Shown: one piece after another, positions 55,312 to 64,000 of the stretch | How positions within the stretch are numbered: the stretch's first letter is position 1 | How the letters are laid out: every line of letters starts with the position of its first letter | Source: CAIWHR01 sp963843595 | GTDB lineage: Bacteria; Pseudomonadota; Gammaproteobacteria; Burkholderiales; Casimicrobiaceae | DNA length: 64,000 nt | Assembly: GCA_963843595.1 (NCBI GenBank) | Contig: CAWJLG010000008.1 | Coordinates: forward strand, 310,001-374,000 | Direction of reading: 5' to 3' | Made by a program: the position numbers and the translations under genes | Notes under the pieces: model-generated | Databases searched by the model: none | Told to the model about the DNA's origin: nothing | The model's input: only the letters and a program-made list of their open reading frames with translations

Positions 55312-56711
55312 ATGGCTGTCCTTCGCTTCCTCGCGCGCGCCGCCGTTCGCGGCTTCGTGCTCGCCGCGATGGTCGCGGCGCCGCTCGCCGCGGCCCAGGC
55401 GCCATCCGCGGCGCCGCGCGCGCCGGGCGCCGCCGACCACCCCGCACGCCGGCTGCCGCCGCGCGCGCGCCCGTCTCCCTCGACCGCGCGGTCCTGCTCG
55501 ATCGGGTCGTCGCCATCGTCAATGACGAAGCGCTGACCCAGAACGAGATCAACGAGCAGAAACGCATCGTGCTGCAGCAGATGAAATCGCAGAACGTCGC
55601 CGCCCCGGCGCCGGACGTGCTCGAGAAGCAGTTGCTCGAACGACTCATCACGGAGCGTGTATTGCTCCAGCTCGCGAAGGAAAACGGGCTGCGCGTCGAC
55701 GACGTGACGGTCGAGCGCACGGTCCAGCGGATCGGCCAGGAGAACAAGCTCACGCCGGAGCAGTTCCGCGCCGCGGTCGAGAAGGAGGGGATCGCGTTTG
55801 CGAAGTACCGCGAGGACATCCGCAACGAGATCCTCGTGCAGCGGCTGCGCGACCGCGAGGTCGACAGCCGGATCACGGTGACCGACGCCGAGGTCGACCA
55901 GTTTCTCGCGACGGTCAATGCGCAGACCGGCGGCGACACCGAGTACCGCCTGGCGCACATCCTCGTGCTGGTGCCGGAGCAGGCGTCGCCCGAGCAGATC
56001 GATGCGAAACGGCGGCGCGCCGAGGAGGCGCAGAAGCAGATCCAGAGCGGAACGGATTTCGCGCAGGTCGCAGCCGGGTTTTCCGATGCGCCCGACGCAC
56101 TGCAGGGCGGCAACCTAGGCTGGCGGGCGCCGGCGCGGCTGCCCACCGTGTTCGCCGATTCGGTGCGCGGCATGAAGGCCGGCGATGTCTCGGGCATCCT
56201 GCGCTCGGCGAGCGGCTTTCACATCGTCAAGCTGCTGGAGACGCGAAACCGCGTCCAGCAGACGGTCGTCGAGCAGACGCACGTGCGGCACATCCTCGTC
56301 AAGGTCAGCGAAATCACATCCGAAGCCGATGCGAAGGCGAAGATCGACCGGATTCGCGAGCGGATCGACCTGGGCGCCAAGTTCGAGGATCAGGCCCGCC
56401 TCAATTCGGAGGACGGCAGCGCGAGTCGCGGCGGCGACCTTGGCTGGATCTCGCCGGGTGACACGGTCCCGGACTTCGAGCAGGCGATGAACAAGCTGAA
56501 ACCCGGCGAGCTGTCGCAGCCGGTCCGCTCGCCATTCGGCTGGCACCTGATCCAGGTGGAGGAGCGACGCACGCAGGACATCACGGTCGAGCGCCAGCGC
56601 GAGCAGGCACGGCTCGCGCTGCGCCAGCGCAAGTCCGACGAGGCGTTTGCCGACTGGGTGCGGCAGATGCGCGACCGCGCGTACGTCGAGATCAGGGCCG
56701 ACGAGCGCTAG
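55312..56711 (+). CDS. surA: Periplasmic chaperone/prolyl isomerase SurA, one apparent frameshift
   Basis: The signal peptide MAVLRFLARAAVRGFVLAAM starts at 55312, three bases after lptD. The rest, from about LDRAVLLDRVVAIVNDEALTQNEI, is in the next frame, so one base is missing between about 55430 and 55485 in a GCC-rich tract. The body has the SurA N-domain and two parvulin repeats (YRLAHILVLVPE and THVRHILVKVSE, each with a GGDLGW-like end). Without the correction only a start at 55569 or a later codon is available. SurA folds outer-membrane porins and LptD. Confidence 0.88.
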
Positions 56712-56753
56712 CTGCCGGTCGCCCATGCCGTCACAGCCGTCGCGAAGCTGACC

Positions 56754-57740
56754 ATGCGCGTCGAGGACATCTTCACCGAGCCGCTGGTCGACCTGGGTGC
56801 CGGGGATGCGCGCTTTGTCGGCATCCTCACGCCAGCCAGCGCGGTGGGCGCCGCCAAGGTCGGGGTCACGGCGCAGTTCCTCGAGAACGCCGAGGACTAT
56901 CACCGCGCCTATCTCGATGTCGACTACTGGCGCTGGCTGCTCGACAACGCGCTGCGCGCGGCGCACGACCTGGGCGAACCGCGCACGATCATCGACATCG
57001 GCTCGGGGTCGGGCAATTCCGTGCTGCCGCTCGCCGATCGCTTTCCCGACGCGACGATCATCGCCACCGACATCAGCCCGCAGCTGCTCGCGATCCTGCG
57101 CGACTTCATCGTCAAGCGGGCCGAACGCCCGGAGCGCTTCGGGCTCGTCGCCGCCGACGCCTCGGCGGCGAGCTACCGCACCGGTGTGGCCGACCTGGCC
57201 GTCGGGGCCGCGATCCTCCATCACATCCTGGATCCGGCGCGGGTGCTCGCATCGTGCCATCGCGCGTTGCGTCCGGGCGGCTGGGCGATCTTCTTCGAAC
57301 CGTTCGAGGCCGGCAACGTGATCCTCAACCTGACCTACCAGCGCGTCCTGGCCCAGGCAACGGCTTCGGAGCGGGCGACGGAGGGGATGCAGTTTCTCGA
57401 GCGGATGGTCGCCGACTACACGGTGCGCAGCCGGCCGCGCACGGACCCGATCTTTCGCGAGCTCGACGACAAGTGGATGTTCACGCGCTCGTACTTCGAG
57501 CGCATCCGCGACGAGCAGGGCTGGGCCGAGCTCGTCGTCTATCCGCTCAATGCCGCCGACACGCCGCTGCGCAACCAGGCGGGGGTCCACCTGAAGCTCG
57601 GTGCCGCACTTCCGCCCGAGGCCCTGCCCCCCTGGGCCTGGGCGATCGTCGACGCGACCGACGCCGGGATGTCGCAGGACCTGAAGCGCGAGTGGATGCA
57701 GGAAGGCGCCGTGCTCTTCCGGAAGGCGCCGGCGTCCTGA
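56754..57740 (+). CDS. Class I SAM-dependent methyltransferase
   Basis: A 328-residue methyltransferase. SAM site TIIDIGSGSGNSVLPLADRF, acidic strand ATIIATDISPQLL, and post-motif GAAILHHILDPARVL with ALRPGGWAIFFEPFE. N- and C-terminal parts have no recognised substrate domain. It follows surA, where pdxA and rsmA normally sit in proteobacteria. Substrate unknown. Confidence 0.85.
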   Translation: MRVEDIFTEPLVDLGAGDARFVGILTPASAVGAAKVGVTAQFLENAEDYHRAYLDVDYWRWLLDNALRAAHDLGEPRTIIDIGSGSGNSVLPLADRFPDATIIATDISPQLLAILRDFIVKRAERPERFGLVAADASAASYRTGVADLAVGAAILHHILDPARVLASCHRALRPGGWAIFFEPFEAGNVILNLTYQRVLAQATASERATEGMQFLERMVADYTVRSRPRTDPIFRELDDKWMFTRSYFERIRDEQGWAELVVYPLNAADTPLRNQAGVHLKLGAALPPEALPPWAWAIVDATDAGMSQDLKREWMQEGAVLFRKAPAS

Positions 57741-57764
57741 GGAAGCCTCGCCGAGCCGGCCCCG

Positions 57765-60275
57765 TCAGCGGGCGGGGTTCGCGCCGCGTGCCCGCGGATA
57801 AAGCGCGACATGCCGCACGCGCAGCGATGAGGTGCCAGTCGCGAGCGCGAACGTGAGCCGGAGCTGGTCGGCTGCCGCGAGCGCGGCCGGCCACGCGAGC
57901 GGCAGCCTCAATCCGGCGGCGGACCGCTCGAGCGCGCGCACGTCGTGCTCCGGCCCCAGCCCGAGCCAGGGCCCCGCGCCGGCACGCGCTTCGACGCGCA
58001 CGCCGGCGAGTCCGGCCGAAGCGTCGACGCCGACCACCAGCAGGTCCGTGTCCGAGGATTGCAGGGCGAGATTTGCCGGCGACACGAGCGTCATCCGCCG
58101 CCCGGCGGCGACCAGATCGAGGAACCCGTTGCCCGCGGCGAGCGTGGTGCCCGCCTCGCCGCCCCAGCCGTCATTGCTCGCCACGCGCGGCGTGCCGAAC
58201 GTCCACAGCCGGGTACCGAGCGGCACGTACGCGTGCGCAATGGCGAAGTCCTTCAGTGCGTCCTCGAGCGGTGTGTTGCGCCATGCGGTGTACGAGACGT
58301 AGCCGGGCTCGTTCGCCGCAAGGCCGTTCGAACCGTTCCACGCCATCGGCGACACGAGTCGGGCGCCGTAGTTGAACATCTCGGTCAATGCCCGGTAGCC
58401 CGCCGCGTAGGTCGGCAGCGTCTTCGGATCGCGCAGGTCGGCAGTGTTGAACTCGACGACCGCCCAGCCCGGATCCATCCGGTGGAACGTGGCGAAGAGG
58501 CTGTCCGGCGTTTCCATCCGGATGTCGTTCTGCGCGCCGGGGCCGTAGACAATCGCGCCGAGATGGCCGTATTTCGGGATCGCGCCCTCGACGGACATGC
58601 CGCCGGTGTCGTAGTTCTTCGAGGGGCTGGCCAGCCGCACCGCGAAGGGCATCGCGGCCGGATGAGGCCCCATGAATCCCTGCGACGAGAAGATCCGCGC
58701 CGCCGGTACTCCGACTTCCTCAAGCCAGTGCGACAGTTCATCGTAGTGGAGGTCGACGGTATGCCGGCGAAAGAGCTCCCACTCGTGGGTCCACCGGTCT
58801 TCCCAGAAGGGCCGACCTTCGTGCGGAAACTGGCGCGGCGGATCGACATCGCTCCAATCCGTCCAGGTTTTCGCCGCGAGCGCGTTGACGTCCGCGAGCG
58901 TGAGCGGCTTCGCACGGCGATAGGCGGAGAGGTCCGGCACGCCGGGGCCGCCCTTGCCCGCGTACGGCCCCGTTCCCTGCAGCCACTCGCGGAACTGCCG
59001 CAGCATGTCCGGGTTGTAGTCGTACCACTGCTTCTCGTCGTAGAACGGGTTGTGATACGTGTCCGGATCGAGGTTGACGCCGGCAAAAAGTTCGGGATGC
59101 TCGCGCGCGAAGGCGGCGACGATCCTGCCCGCGGCCTGCAGATTGCGCTTCTTGTAGTGGCGGTTCTGGGCGGCGTAGACGTTGAACGTCAGCATCCGGC
59201 CGAGCTCGGGCGCTTCGAGCGAGCCGGGCAGGTGCTTGAGGTAATCGTCGGCCATCACCTCGTTGTCCTGGTTCCACTGGCAATTCCGCCTGTCCTGCTC
59301 GAGGTGATCGTTGACGTCCCATGCCGGAACGTCGCACTGCGCGTCGGCCCATACGCCGCCGTTCAATGTCAGCAGCACCGGGACCTTGTGCTCGATCGCG
59401 TAGTGCAGCACGTCGGCGAGCGAATCCTCGGCGATCCGCTTGCCGTCGCATCTGCGCTCGACGTTCCAGTGCGGATCGAAGACCCAGTCGCCGGAGGCCC
59501 CCAGCGTGGTGCGCAGGTAGAGGATCGGCACGCGCATCCCGACCTTGAGCGTCGGCGACACATAGGGCAGATACGCGGTGTCGATTTCGCGCGGCCCGCC
59601 CAGCGACACGCCGGACACTCCCGGAAGCACGAAGAACGGTGCGGTGGATTCCATGTGCCGCGCCACGTAGAGCGCGCGCCAGGGCGACTCGTCCACGGCC
59701 GGGACGAGATATTTCGTCGCGAGCAGCTTCTCGTTGCCGAGCCGGCCGACGGCGACCACGGCAAGCTCGCGACGACCCGGGGGCAGGCCGGCGAGCTCCG
59801 CGCTGAAATCACCGCTGAACTCGAAACCTGGCGTTGCGGAGTCCGGATAGCCCGGCCTTGCCGCCGCGACGTCCGCGCGGGCAATGCCGTGGCGCGCGGC
59901 ATAGGTCCTGCCGTCGAAACGCACTTCGATCGCCTTGATTCCCGCGGGATCGAGCGCCCACCCCTTGATGTAGATCCTCGGTCCCGCGATGGCGTCACCG
60001 GCGGGGTCGTCGATCCAGCCGATGGTCGGTGCGGATTTCCCCGGCATCGATGTCGGCGTGCTGACCGGTGGCGCGAGCGGTCCGCGGCCATGCCGGATCA
60101 GCGCGACGAACTCGATGGTCGCAATGCTGCCGATCACGGCGAGCGCGGCGAGGAACGCGATGGTCGAACGGCCCGCGTGCGAGTGTCCCGGGTCAATCCG
60201 CTGCCGGGGCGACCAGCGAGCGTCAGGCGATCGACCGAGCGTCATCGAAGCGTCGGCGGCAACATCGCCCGCCAT
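57765..60275 (-). CDS. Large membrane-anchored glycoside-hydrolase-like protein, unknown function
   Basis: An 836-residue protein with one N-terminal membrane helix (about 38-62), then a bacterial Ig-like segment (IGWIDDPAGDAIAGPRIYIK, GWALDPAGIKAIEVRFDG) and a long C-terminal catalytic-looking region. The latter has barrel features: VPVLLTLNGGVWAD, GVNLDPDTYHNPFY, VPAARIFSSQGF and DPGWAVVEFN. These resemble GH42/GH35-like TIM barrels, with Glu/Asp candidates, but no family is certain. The C-terminus is a beta domain. It should face the periplasm. The neighbours give no pathway. Confidence 0.6.
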   Translation of the reverse strand: MAGDVAADASMTLGRSPDARWSPRQRIDPGHSHAGRSTIAFLAALAVIGSIATIEFVALIRHGRGPLAPPVSTPTSMPGKSAPTIGWIDDPAGDAIAGPRIYIKGWALDPAGIKAIEVRFDGRTYAARHGIARADVAAARPGYPDSATPGFEFSGDFSAELAGLPPGRRELAVVAVGRLGNEKLLATKYLVPAVDESPWRALYVARHMESTAPFFVLPGVSGVSLGGPREIDTAYLPYVSPTLKVGMRVPILYLRTTLGASGDWVFDPHWNVERRCDGKRIAEDSLADVLHYAIEHKVPVLLTLNGGVWADAQCDVPAWDVNDHLEQDRRNCQWNQDNEVMADDYLKHLPGSLEAPELGRMLTFNVYAAQNRHYKKRNLQAAGRIVAAFAREHPELFAGVNLDPDTYHNPFYDEKQWYDYNPDMLRQFREWLQGTGPYAGKGGPGVPDLSAYRRAKPLTLADVNALAAKTWTDWSDVDPPRQFPHEGRPFWEDRWTHEWELFRRHTVDLHYDELSHWLEEVGVPAARIFSSQGFMGPHPAAMPFAVRLASPSKNYDTGGMSVEGAIPKYGHLGAIVYGPGAQNDIRMETPDSLFATFHRMDPGWAVVEFNTADLRDPKTLPTYAAGYRALTEMFNYGARLVSPMAWNGSNGLAANEPGYVSYTAWRNTPLEDALKDFAIAHAYVPLGTRLWTFGTPRVASNDGWGGEAGTTLAAGNGFLDLVAAGRRMTLVSPANLALQSSDTDLLVVGVDASAGLAGVRVEARAGAGPWLGLGPEHDVRALERSAAGLRLPLAWPAALAAADQLRLTFALATGTSSLRVRHVALYPRARGANPAR

Positions 60276-60296
60276 TGCAGGTGTAGGGCCACGCGG

Positions 60297-60815
60297 CTAC
60301 ACCGATGCCGGTCCGAACCGCTTGTCCATCACCGCGCAGGCGATGTGGACACCGGGTGCCAGCTCGTGCCGGTCGAGCCCTTCCTGCCGGCAGCCCATCG
60401 CCTCGTAGAAGGGGACCGAATTGAGCGACGCTTCGAGCAGCAGTCCAGGCAATCCTGCCGCGCGCGCGTCGCGCTCGAGCGCGCGGAACAGCGCCGTGCC
60501 GATACCCTGCCGCTCGTACTCCGGGTCGACGTAGATCGCCTCGACGATGCCTTCACCCGGGTGGAGCTGCCCGAAGCCGACGATGCGCGGGCCGTCCGCA
60601 CCGGGCACCTCCGCGATCACGATCCGGCGCGTGCGCATCGCGTCGACGTGGCACTCGGGTGTCGCCCGCTTCGCCCACGCGTCGACCTCCGCCTCGGTGT
60701 AGTGCGACACGGCGGACAGCCGGATCGCGCGCGTATGGATGGACAGGATCGCAGGCGCATCGTCGGCGCGCGCCGGCCGGATCGCGACACGCGGCGATGC
60801 GCGGAACTCACTCAT
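60297..60815 (-). CDS. GNAT-family N-acetyltransferase
   Basis: A 172-residue acetyltransferase with RPARADDAPAILSIHTRAI at the start and the acetyl-CoA loop VDPEYERQGIGTALFRALERDA. NSVPFYEAMGCRQEG is the usual C-terminal strand. I chose ATG 60815 because it starts the family domain; GTG 60887 would add 24 residues. Substrate unknown. Confidence 0.87.
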   Translation of the reverse strand: MSEFRASPRVAIRPARADDAPAILSIHTRAIRLSAVSHYTEAEVDAWAKRATPECHVDAMRTRRIVIAEVPGADGPRIVGFGQLHPGEGIVEAIYVDPEYERQGIGTALFRALERDARAAGLPGLLLEASLNSVPFYEAMGCRQEGLDRHELAPGVHIACAVMDKRFGPASV

Positions 60816-60905
60816 GTTCGGGTGCGCCACACCTGAATCGCGGAGGGCCGCGTCTCGCGGCGTGCGGGACCGATCGGAACGCGTCACGGCGCCGCCGTGA
60901 CACCG

Positions 60906-61112
60906 CTACTCGTTCTGGTAGACGTACGCCGTCTGCGCAACCCGGCCTTCGTCCATCGTCTTGCGCTCGGCCAGCTCCTGCGGCCGCTTGTCCCACCAGA
61001 GCGCGCGGCCCTTCTGCTGCTCCTTGGCGAGCTCCGGCTTCTTCTCGAGCAGGTCGCTCATGAACTGGGTGTGATCGGAGACGTAGTGGCGGGCGGGGAG
61101 GAAGAGCGACAT
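60906..61112 (-). CDS. DUF3460 family protein
   Basis: A 68-residue protein, LPARHYVSDHTQFMSDLLEKK and WWDKRPQELAER, matching the betaproteobacterial DUF3460 family. It is soluble and unassigned; its presence supports the betaproteobacterial origin of the window. Confidence 0.88.
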   Translation of the reverse strand: MSLFLPARHYVSDHTQFMSDLLEKKPELAKEQQKGRALWWDKRPQELAERKTMDEGRVAQTAYVYQNE

Positions 61113-61560
61113 GGCGATGATCGGGAGCGAATGAGTAACAGGGCAATCTTATCAGGGTCCCTGCGAGCTGCCGTCGAGCCCTATGCTTGAACGCGGATCG
61201 CCGGGACCCTGCCTCGGGCAAGGCGACCCCGCCGGGCGGACCGGGCGTGACGGCCCGTGAGGTGGCGCCCCTTCGCTGGCGCGTTCGGGAGGACGCGACC
61301 CCTGCCGCTCGCGCGGTCACGCTCACGCGGCCCCGGCCAGGGACAGTGCCGAGCCGCGTGTGACGCAAAAGGTCGGGCGCCACGGACGCAGCCGGGGCCG
61401 CACCGCGCATTTGCCGCGGACGGCGCGTCATGAGACCGCATGGCACGCTCCTTGCTCGAATTTAGCGGTCGGGCGTGCCGACGTTACAGGGCAGCGATTT
61501 CCAGGATCGGGGACGCACCCTGGCGACCGGCCGCTCGACACCACACCACGGTGTGTGACC
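61113..61560 (+). other. Intergenic region with sigma-54 promoter
   Basis: About 450 bases between DUF3460 and the GGDEF-EAL gene. Apart from the sigma-54 promoter it shows G+C-rich hairpins but no gene or RNA that I recognise. A -10-like TTATCA lies near 61147. Confidence 0.5.
61441..61456 (+). promoter_or_regulatory. Sigma-54 promoter, near-perfect consensus
   Basis: TGGCACGCTCCTTGCT matches the -24/-12 consensus TGGCACG-N4-TTGCW at every conserved base, with GG-N10-GC spacing. It lies about 105 bases before the GGDEF-EAL start. Expression should need RpoN and an enhancer-binding activator. No NtrC dyad is seen nearby, so another activator, such as a flagellar one, is possible. Confidence 0.8.
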
Positions 61561-63777
61561 GTGCCCAGATTACCCCTTTGGCCAAAATCATTCGCCGAAC
61601 CCCGAACCGAAGGGCTTTGGCGCTTTACCGCAAGCTTCGCCGCGCAAGCGGGGATGGTCGTCGCGCTCGTCCATCTGGCGCTGTTCGGGCCCTACCTTCT
61701 CGGCTGGGTGACCGGCGTGTTCTTCCTGGTCGCTGCGGCGCTGCTGTCGAGCCTCGCGGTGGCCTGCGTCGCATACCCGCTCGCGCGGCTCCTGCACAAT
61801 CTTCGGGACGGACTCGAGCGGTTCAGGGAGGGTGCCGTGGAGTCGCCACGCGACCGGCCGGCCGATGAGCGGGGGCTGTCACGGCTCGACACCGAGCTCG
61901 AGTGCCTCCACGCGCGGGTGCTGAAGCGGGTCGGCGAGCTGAAGGAGGCGCGCCACGCCGTGCGGCGCGAAAGCCGTGCCCAGCGCCGCTTGGCCCGGCA
62001 CCTGACCCGGGCGCAGCACATCGCGCGCGTCGGCAGCTTCGAGTGGGACCGCACGATCAATCGCGTCGTCTGCTCGCCGGAGGTCTTCCGCATGCTCGGC
62101 CTCGATCCCCAGCTGTTCGTGCCGACGCCCGTGGCACTGGTCGAGTTCGTGCATCCGGACGACCGGCGCGCGTTCCGCCGCTGGATCATCAGGCTCTCGC
62201 ACGGCGAGACGCCGGACGGCCTCGACGTGCGCGTGAACACCAGCGACGGTGAGGTTCTGAACGTCCACCTGCTCGGAGAGGCGCGCAGCGAAGTCGACGG
62301 CCGTGCAAACGGCGTGGTCGGTACCGTGCAGGACGCCACCGAGCGCACACGGGCGATCCAGCAGATCCACCGCCTTGCCTACTACGACGTGCTGACCGAG
62401 CTGCCCAACCGCCTGCGCTTCCACGAGAAGCTCGCCGAGACGCTCGATCACGCGCGCCGCGACGGCAAGGCTTTCGCGATCATGTTTCTCGATCTCGACC
62501 AATTCAAGCGCATCAACGACACGATGGGCCACGCGGTCGGCGACGACCTGCTGCGCATCGTCGCCCAGCGGCTGACGCGCGTGCTGCGCCTCGAGCCCGG
62601 CGCGCCGCAGGGCAAGAGCCGGTCGCCCGAGCGAGACGTCTGTCGCCAGGGCGGCGACGAATTCATCGTGCTGCTCAACGGAGTGTCGACCGAGGAGCAG
62701 GCCGCGCGCGCCGCGCGCCGGGTGCTGGAGACGCTGGCCCAGCCGATCGTCATCGGCTCGCACGAGGTCTTCGTGTCGGCCTCGATCGGCGTCGTGCTCT
62801 TCCCGCGCGACGGCGAGGACCTCGACACGCTGCTCAAGAACGCCGACGTCGCGATGTACGACGCGAAGGCCGAAGGCCGCAACCGCTATTCCTTCTACCG
62901 CGACTCGATGCGGCAGGCGACGGCCGAGCGACTCTCGCTCGAGCACGATCTGCGGCGCGCGATCGAGGACGAGCAGTTCGAGCTGCATTACCAGCCGCAG
63001 ATCGACGTGCACACCGGCGACCTGGTCGGCATCGAGGCGCTGATCCGGTGGAATCATCCTACGCTCGGCATGGTTCTGCCGAAGCATTTCATCGTCGCCG
63101 CCGAGGAAGCGGGTCTCATCGGGGCGATCTGGGAATGGGTGTTCGTGACCGCGCTGATCCAGCACAATTCATGGCTGCAGGAGGGACTGCCGCCGATGCT
63201 GATCGGCGTGAATCTTTCGAGCCTTCAGTTCGGGGACCTCGGGCTCGCCGAGCGCGTGCACGAGATCGCGCGCGTGATCGGCGTGCCCCTGGAATACGTC
63301 GAGCTCGAGGTCACCGAGTCTGCGCTGATGCGCGACATCGACGGCGCACGCTCGACGCTGCGCACGCTGCGGGCGATGGGCGTGAAGATCGCGATCGACG
63401 ACTTCGGAACGGGCTACTCGTCGCTGGCTTGCCTGCGCCGCCTGCCGCTCGACAAGCTCAAGCTCGACCACACCTTCACCGCCGACGCCGTCGAGAACGA
63501 GGCCGCCGCCGCGATCGCACGGGCGATCGTGACGATGGCCGAGGCCCTGAAGCTGCACGTGGTCGCCGAGGGGGTCGAGACGCAGGCGCAGATCGATTTC
63601 CTCGCGGAGATGGGCTGCTCGACGATGCAGGGCTTCCTGCTGAGCCGCCCGCTTCCCGCAGCGGCGATGACCGAGTTCCTGCGCCGACAGTTTCTCGGCG
63701 CGCCGACCTTCGCCGCCGAGGAGATGGACGACCACTGGGCGGACGACGCGGAGCCGCCGTCGCCGACATGTCATTGA
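61561..63777 (+). CDS. PAS-GGDEF-EAL c-di-GMP turnover protein
   Basis: A 738-residue protein with two N-terminal membrane helices (about 25-80), a coiled coil, a PAS domain (ARVGSFEWDRTINRVV), GGDEF and EAL domains. The GGDEF motif is intact (RQGGDEFIVLL), preceded by an insert of about 12 residues and lacking the RxxD inhibitory site. The EAL domain keeps GIEALIRWNHP, NLSSLQFGD, AIDDFGTGYSSLA and VAEGVETQAQ, so phosphodiesterase activity is likely. GTG 61561 starts the family part; GTG 61555 is equally possible. Confidence 0.9.
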   Translation: MPRLPLWPKSFAEPRTEGLWRFTASFAAQAGMVVALVHLALFGPYLLGWVTGVFFLVAAALLSSLAVACVAYPLARLLHNLRDGLERFREGAVESPRDRPADERGLSRLDTELECLHARVLKRVGELKEARHAVRRESRAQRRLARHLTRAQHIARVGSFEWDRTINRVVCSPEVFRMLGLDPQLFVPTPVALVEFVHPDDRRAFRRWIIRLSHGETPDGLDVRVNTSDGEVLNVHLLGEARSEVDGRANGVVGTVQDATERTRAIQQIHRLAYYDVLTELPNRLRFHEKLAETLDHARRDGKAFAIMFLDLDQFKRINDTMGHAVGDDLLRIVAQRLTRVLRLEPGAPQGKSRSPERDVCRQGGDEFIVLLNGVSTEEQAARAARRVLETLAQPIVIGSHEVFVSASIGVVLFPRDGEDLDTLLKNADVAMYDAKAEGRNRYSFYRDSMRQATAERLSLEHDLRRAIEDEQFELHYQPQIDVHTGDLVGIEALIRWNHPTLGMVLPKHFIVAAEEAGLIGAIWEWVFVTALIQHNSWLQEGLPPMLIGVNLSSLQFGDLGLAERVHEIARVIGVPLEYVELEVTESALMRDIDGARSTLRTLRAMGVKIAIDDFGTGYSSLACLRRLPLDKLKLDHTFTADAVENEAAAAIARAIVTMAEALKLHVVAEGVETQAQIDFLAEMGCSTMQGFLLSRPLPAAAMTEFLRRQFLGAPTFAAEEMDDHWADDAEPPSPTCH

Positions 63778-63905
63778 CCGGCGGTGCGGGACCAGGGCGC
63801 CGCACGAGCGCCCGCCCGTCCTCGATCGGCGCCTAGCCGGTGGTCGCCGCGCCGTAGCGCGCGGTCGTCCCGCGCCGCGCTTCGCGCAGGTGCGCGACGG
63901 CGACT

Positions 63906-64000
63906 TCATCCCCCTGACGGGAGGGCGTCCCCGCGCGCCGGACGCTGGGGGCGCCCTGCGACCAGATCGAAACGGTAGAGGCGGCACTCGATCGCACCGT
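63906..64000 (-). CDS. THUMP-domain 23S rRNA methyltransferase (RlmL-like), 3' end only
   Basis: The last 30 codons of a minus-strand gene that enters from the right. GAIECRLYRFDLVAG matches the end of the methyltransferase domain of RlmL/UPF0020 enzymes (usually NGxLxCRLxxF). A short Arg/Gly tail and a TGA stop follow. Only this segment is visible, so the call is tentative. Confidence 0.45.
   Translation of the reverse strand, partial: GAIECRLYRFDLVAGRPQRPARGDALPSGG

Noticed and set aside
57945..60836. A 963-codon open frame opposite the 836-residue gene
   Set aside because: Highly Arg-rich and without domains; the minus strand has Ig-like and barrel features and a membrane anchor.

Overview
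The window is a chromosome segment of a G+C-rich bacterium, almost certainly a betaproteobacterium (Burkholderiales-like). The grounds are the gene chains zapB-like/zapA/6S RNA/EVE, fxsA|cutA-dsbD-tlpA-accB-accC-prmA-DUF3426, glnA/ntrB/ntrC, amgK-murU opposite lptD-surA, a DUF3460 gene, and a SAH riboswitch on ahcY. Coding density is high. I saw no rRNA, tRNA, CRISPR array, insertion sequence or prophage.

Layout. 1-4.4 kb: a cut-off zinc metalloprotease lipoprotein, miaB, a mazEF toxin-antitoxin pair with a palindromic operator, and a decayed type III restriction subunit (a small accessory pocket). 4.4-9.4 kb: a vitamin B12 uptake locus with a cobalamin riboswitch, btuB-btuF on the plus strand and btuC-btuD on the minus strand. 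9.5-12.3 kb: greB, a zapB-like gene, zapA, 6S RNA, EVE protein, TauE exporter. 12.4-17 kb: malonyl-CoA synthetase next to a TRAP transporter (dctPQM), a probable malonate/dicarboxylate uptake and activation module. 17-23 kb: glycerate kinase, DUF3530 hydrolase, Sua5/TsaC, metK, an Old Yellow Enzyme. 23.3-28.2 kb: an unrecognised 42-residue basic protein, a HEVCHH metallopeptidase-like protein, then a SAH-riboswitch-controlled methyl-cycle operon (ahcY, panE, a membrane protein, metF). 28.2-35 kb: lipoproteins, YbaK, an SMR transporter, ilvD, lgt, fxsA, cutA, a stand-alone DsbD N-terminal domain and a TlpA thioredoxin. 35.5-44.6 kb: accBC, prmA, DUF3426, then nitrogen control (glnA with a sigma-54 promoter and NtrC sites, ntrB, ntrC). 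44.6-47.2 kb: an AlgX-like/MBOAT O-acetylation pair. 47.3-57.7 kb: xthA, a glutaredoxin, prlC, murU-amgK (cell-wall sugar recycling), lptD-surA (outer-membrane assembly), a methyltransferase. 57.7-64 kb: a large membrane-anchored glycoside-hydrolase-like protein of unknown role, GNAT, DUF3460, a GGDEF-EAL c-di-GMP protein behind a near-perfect sigma-54 promoter, and the end of an RlmL-like RNA methyltransferase.

Two themes stand out. First, regulation is unusually readable: two metabolite riboswitches, 6S RNA, two sigma-54 promoters, an NtrC site, and two palindromic promoter regions. Second, at least six genes that look otherwise intact change reading frame by one base (28.3, 41.5, 45.2, 45.9, 52.95 and 55.45 kb). 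Because these include lptD and surA, base-calling or assembly indels are more likely than true gene decay. I found no complete new defence or mobile system. The best candidates for new biology are the 836-residue glycoside-hydrolase-like protein, the 42-residue basic protein and the sigma-54-driven GGDEF-EAL gene.
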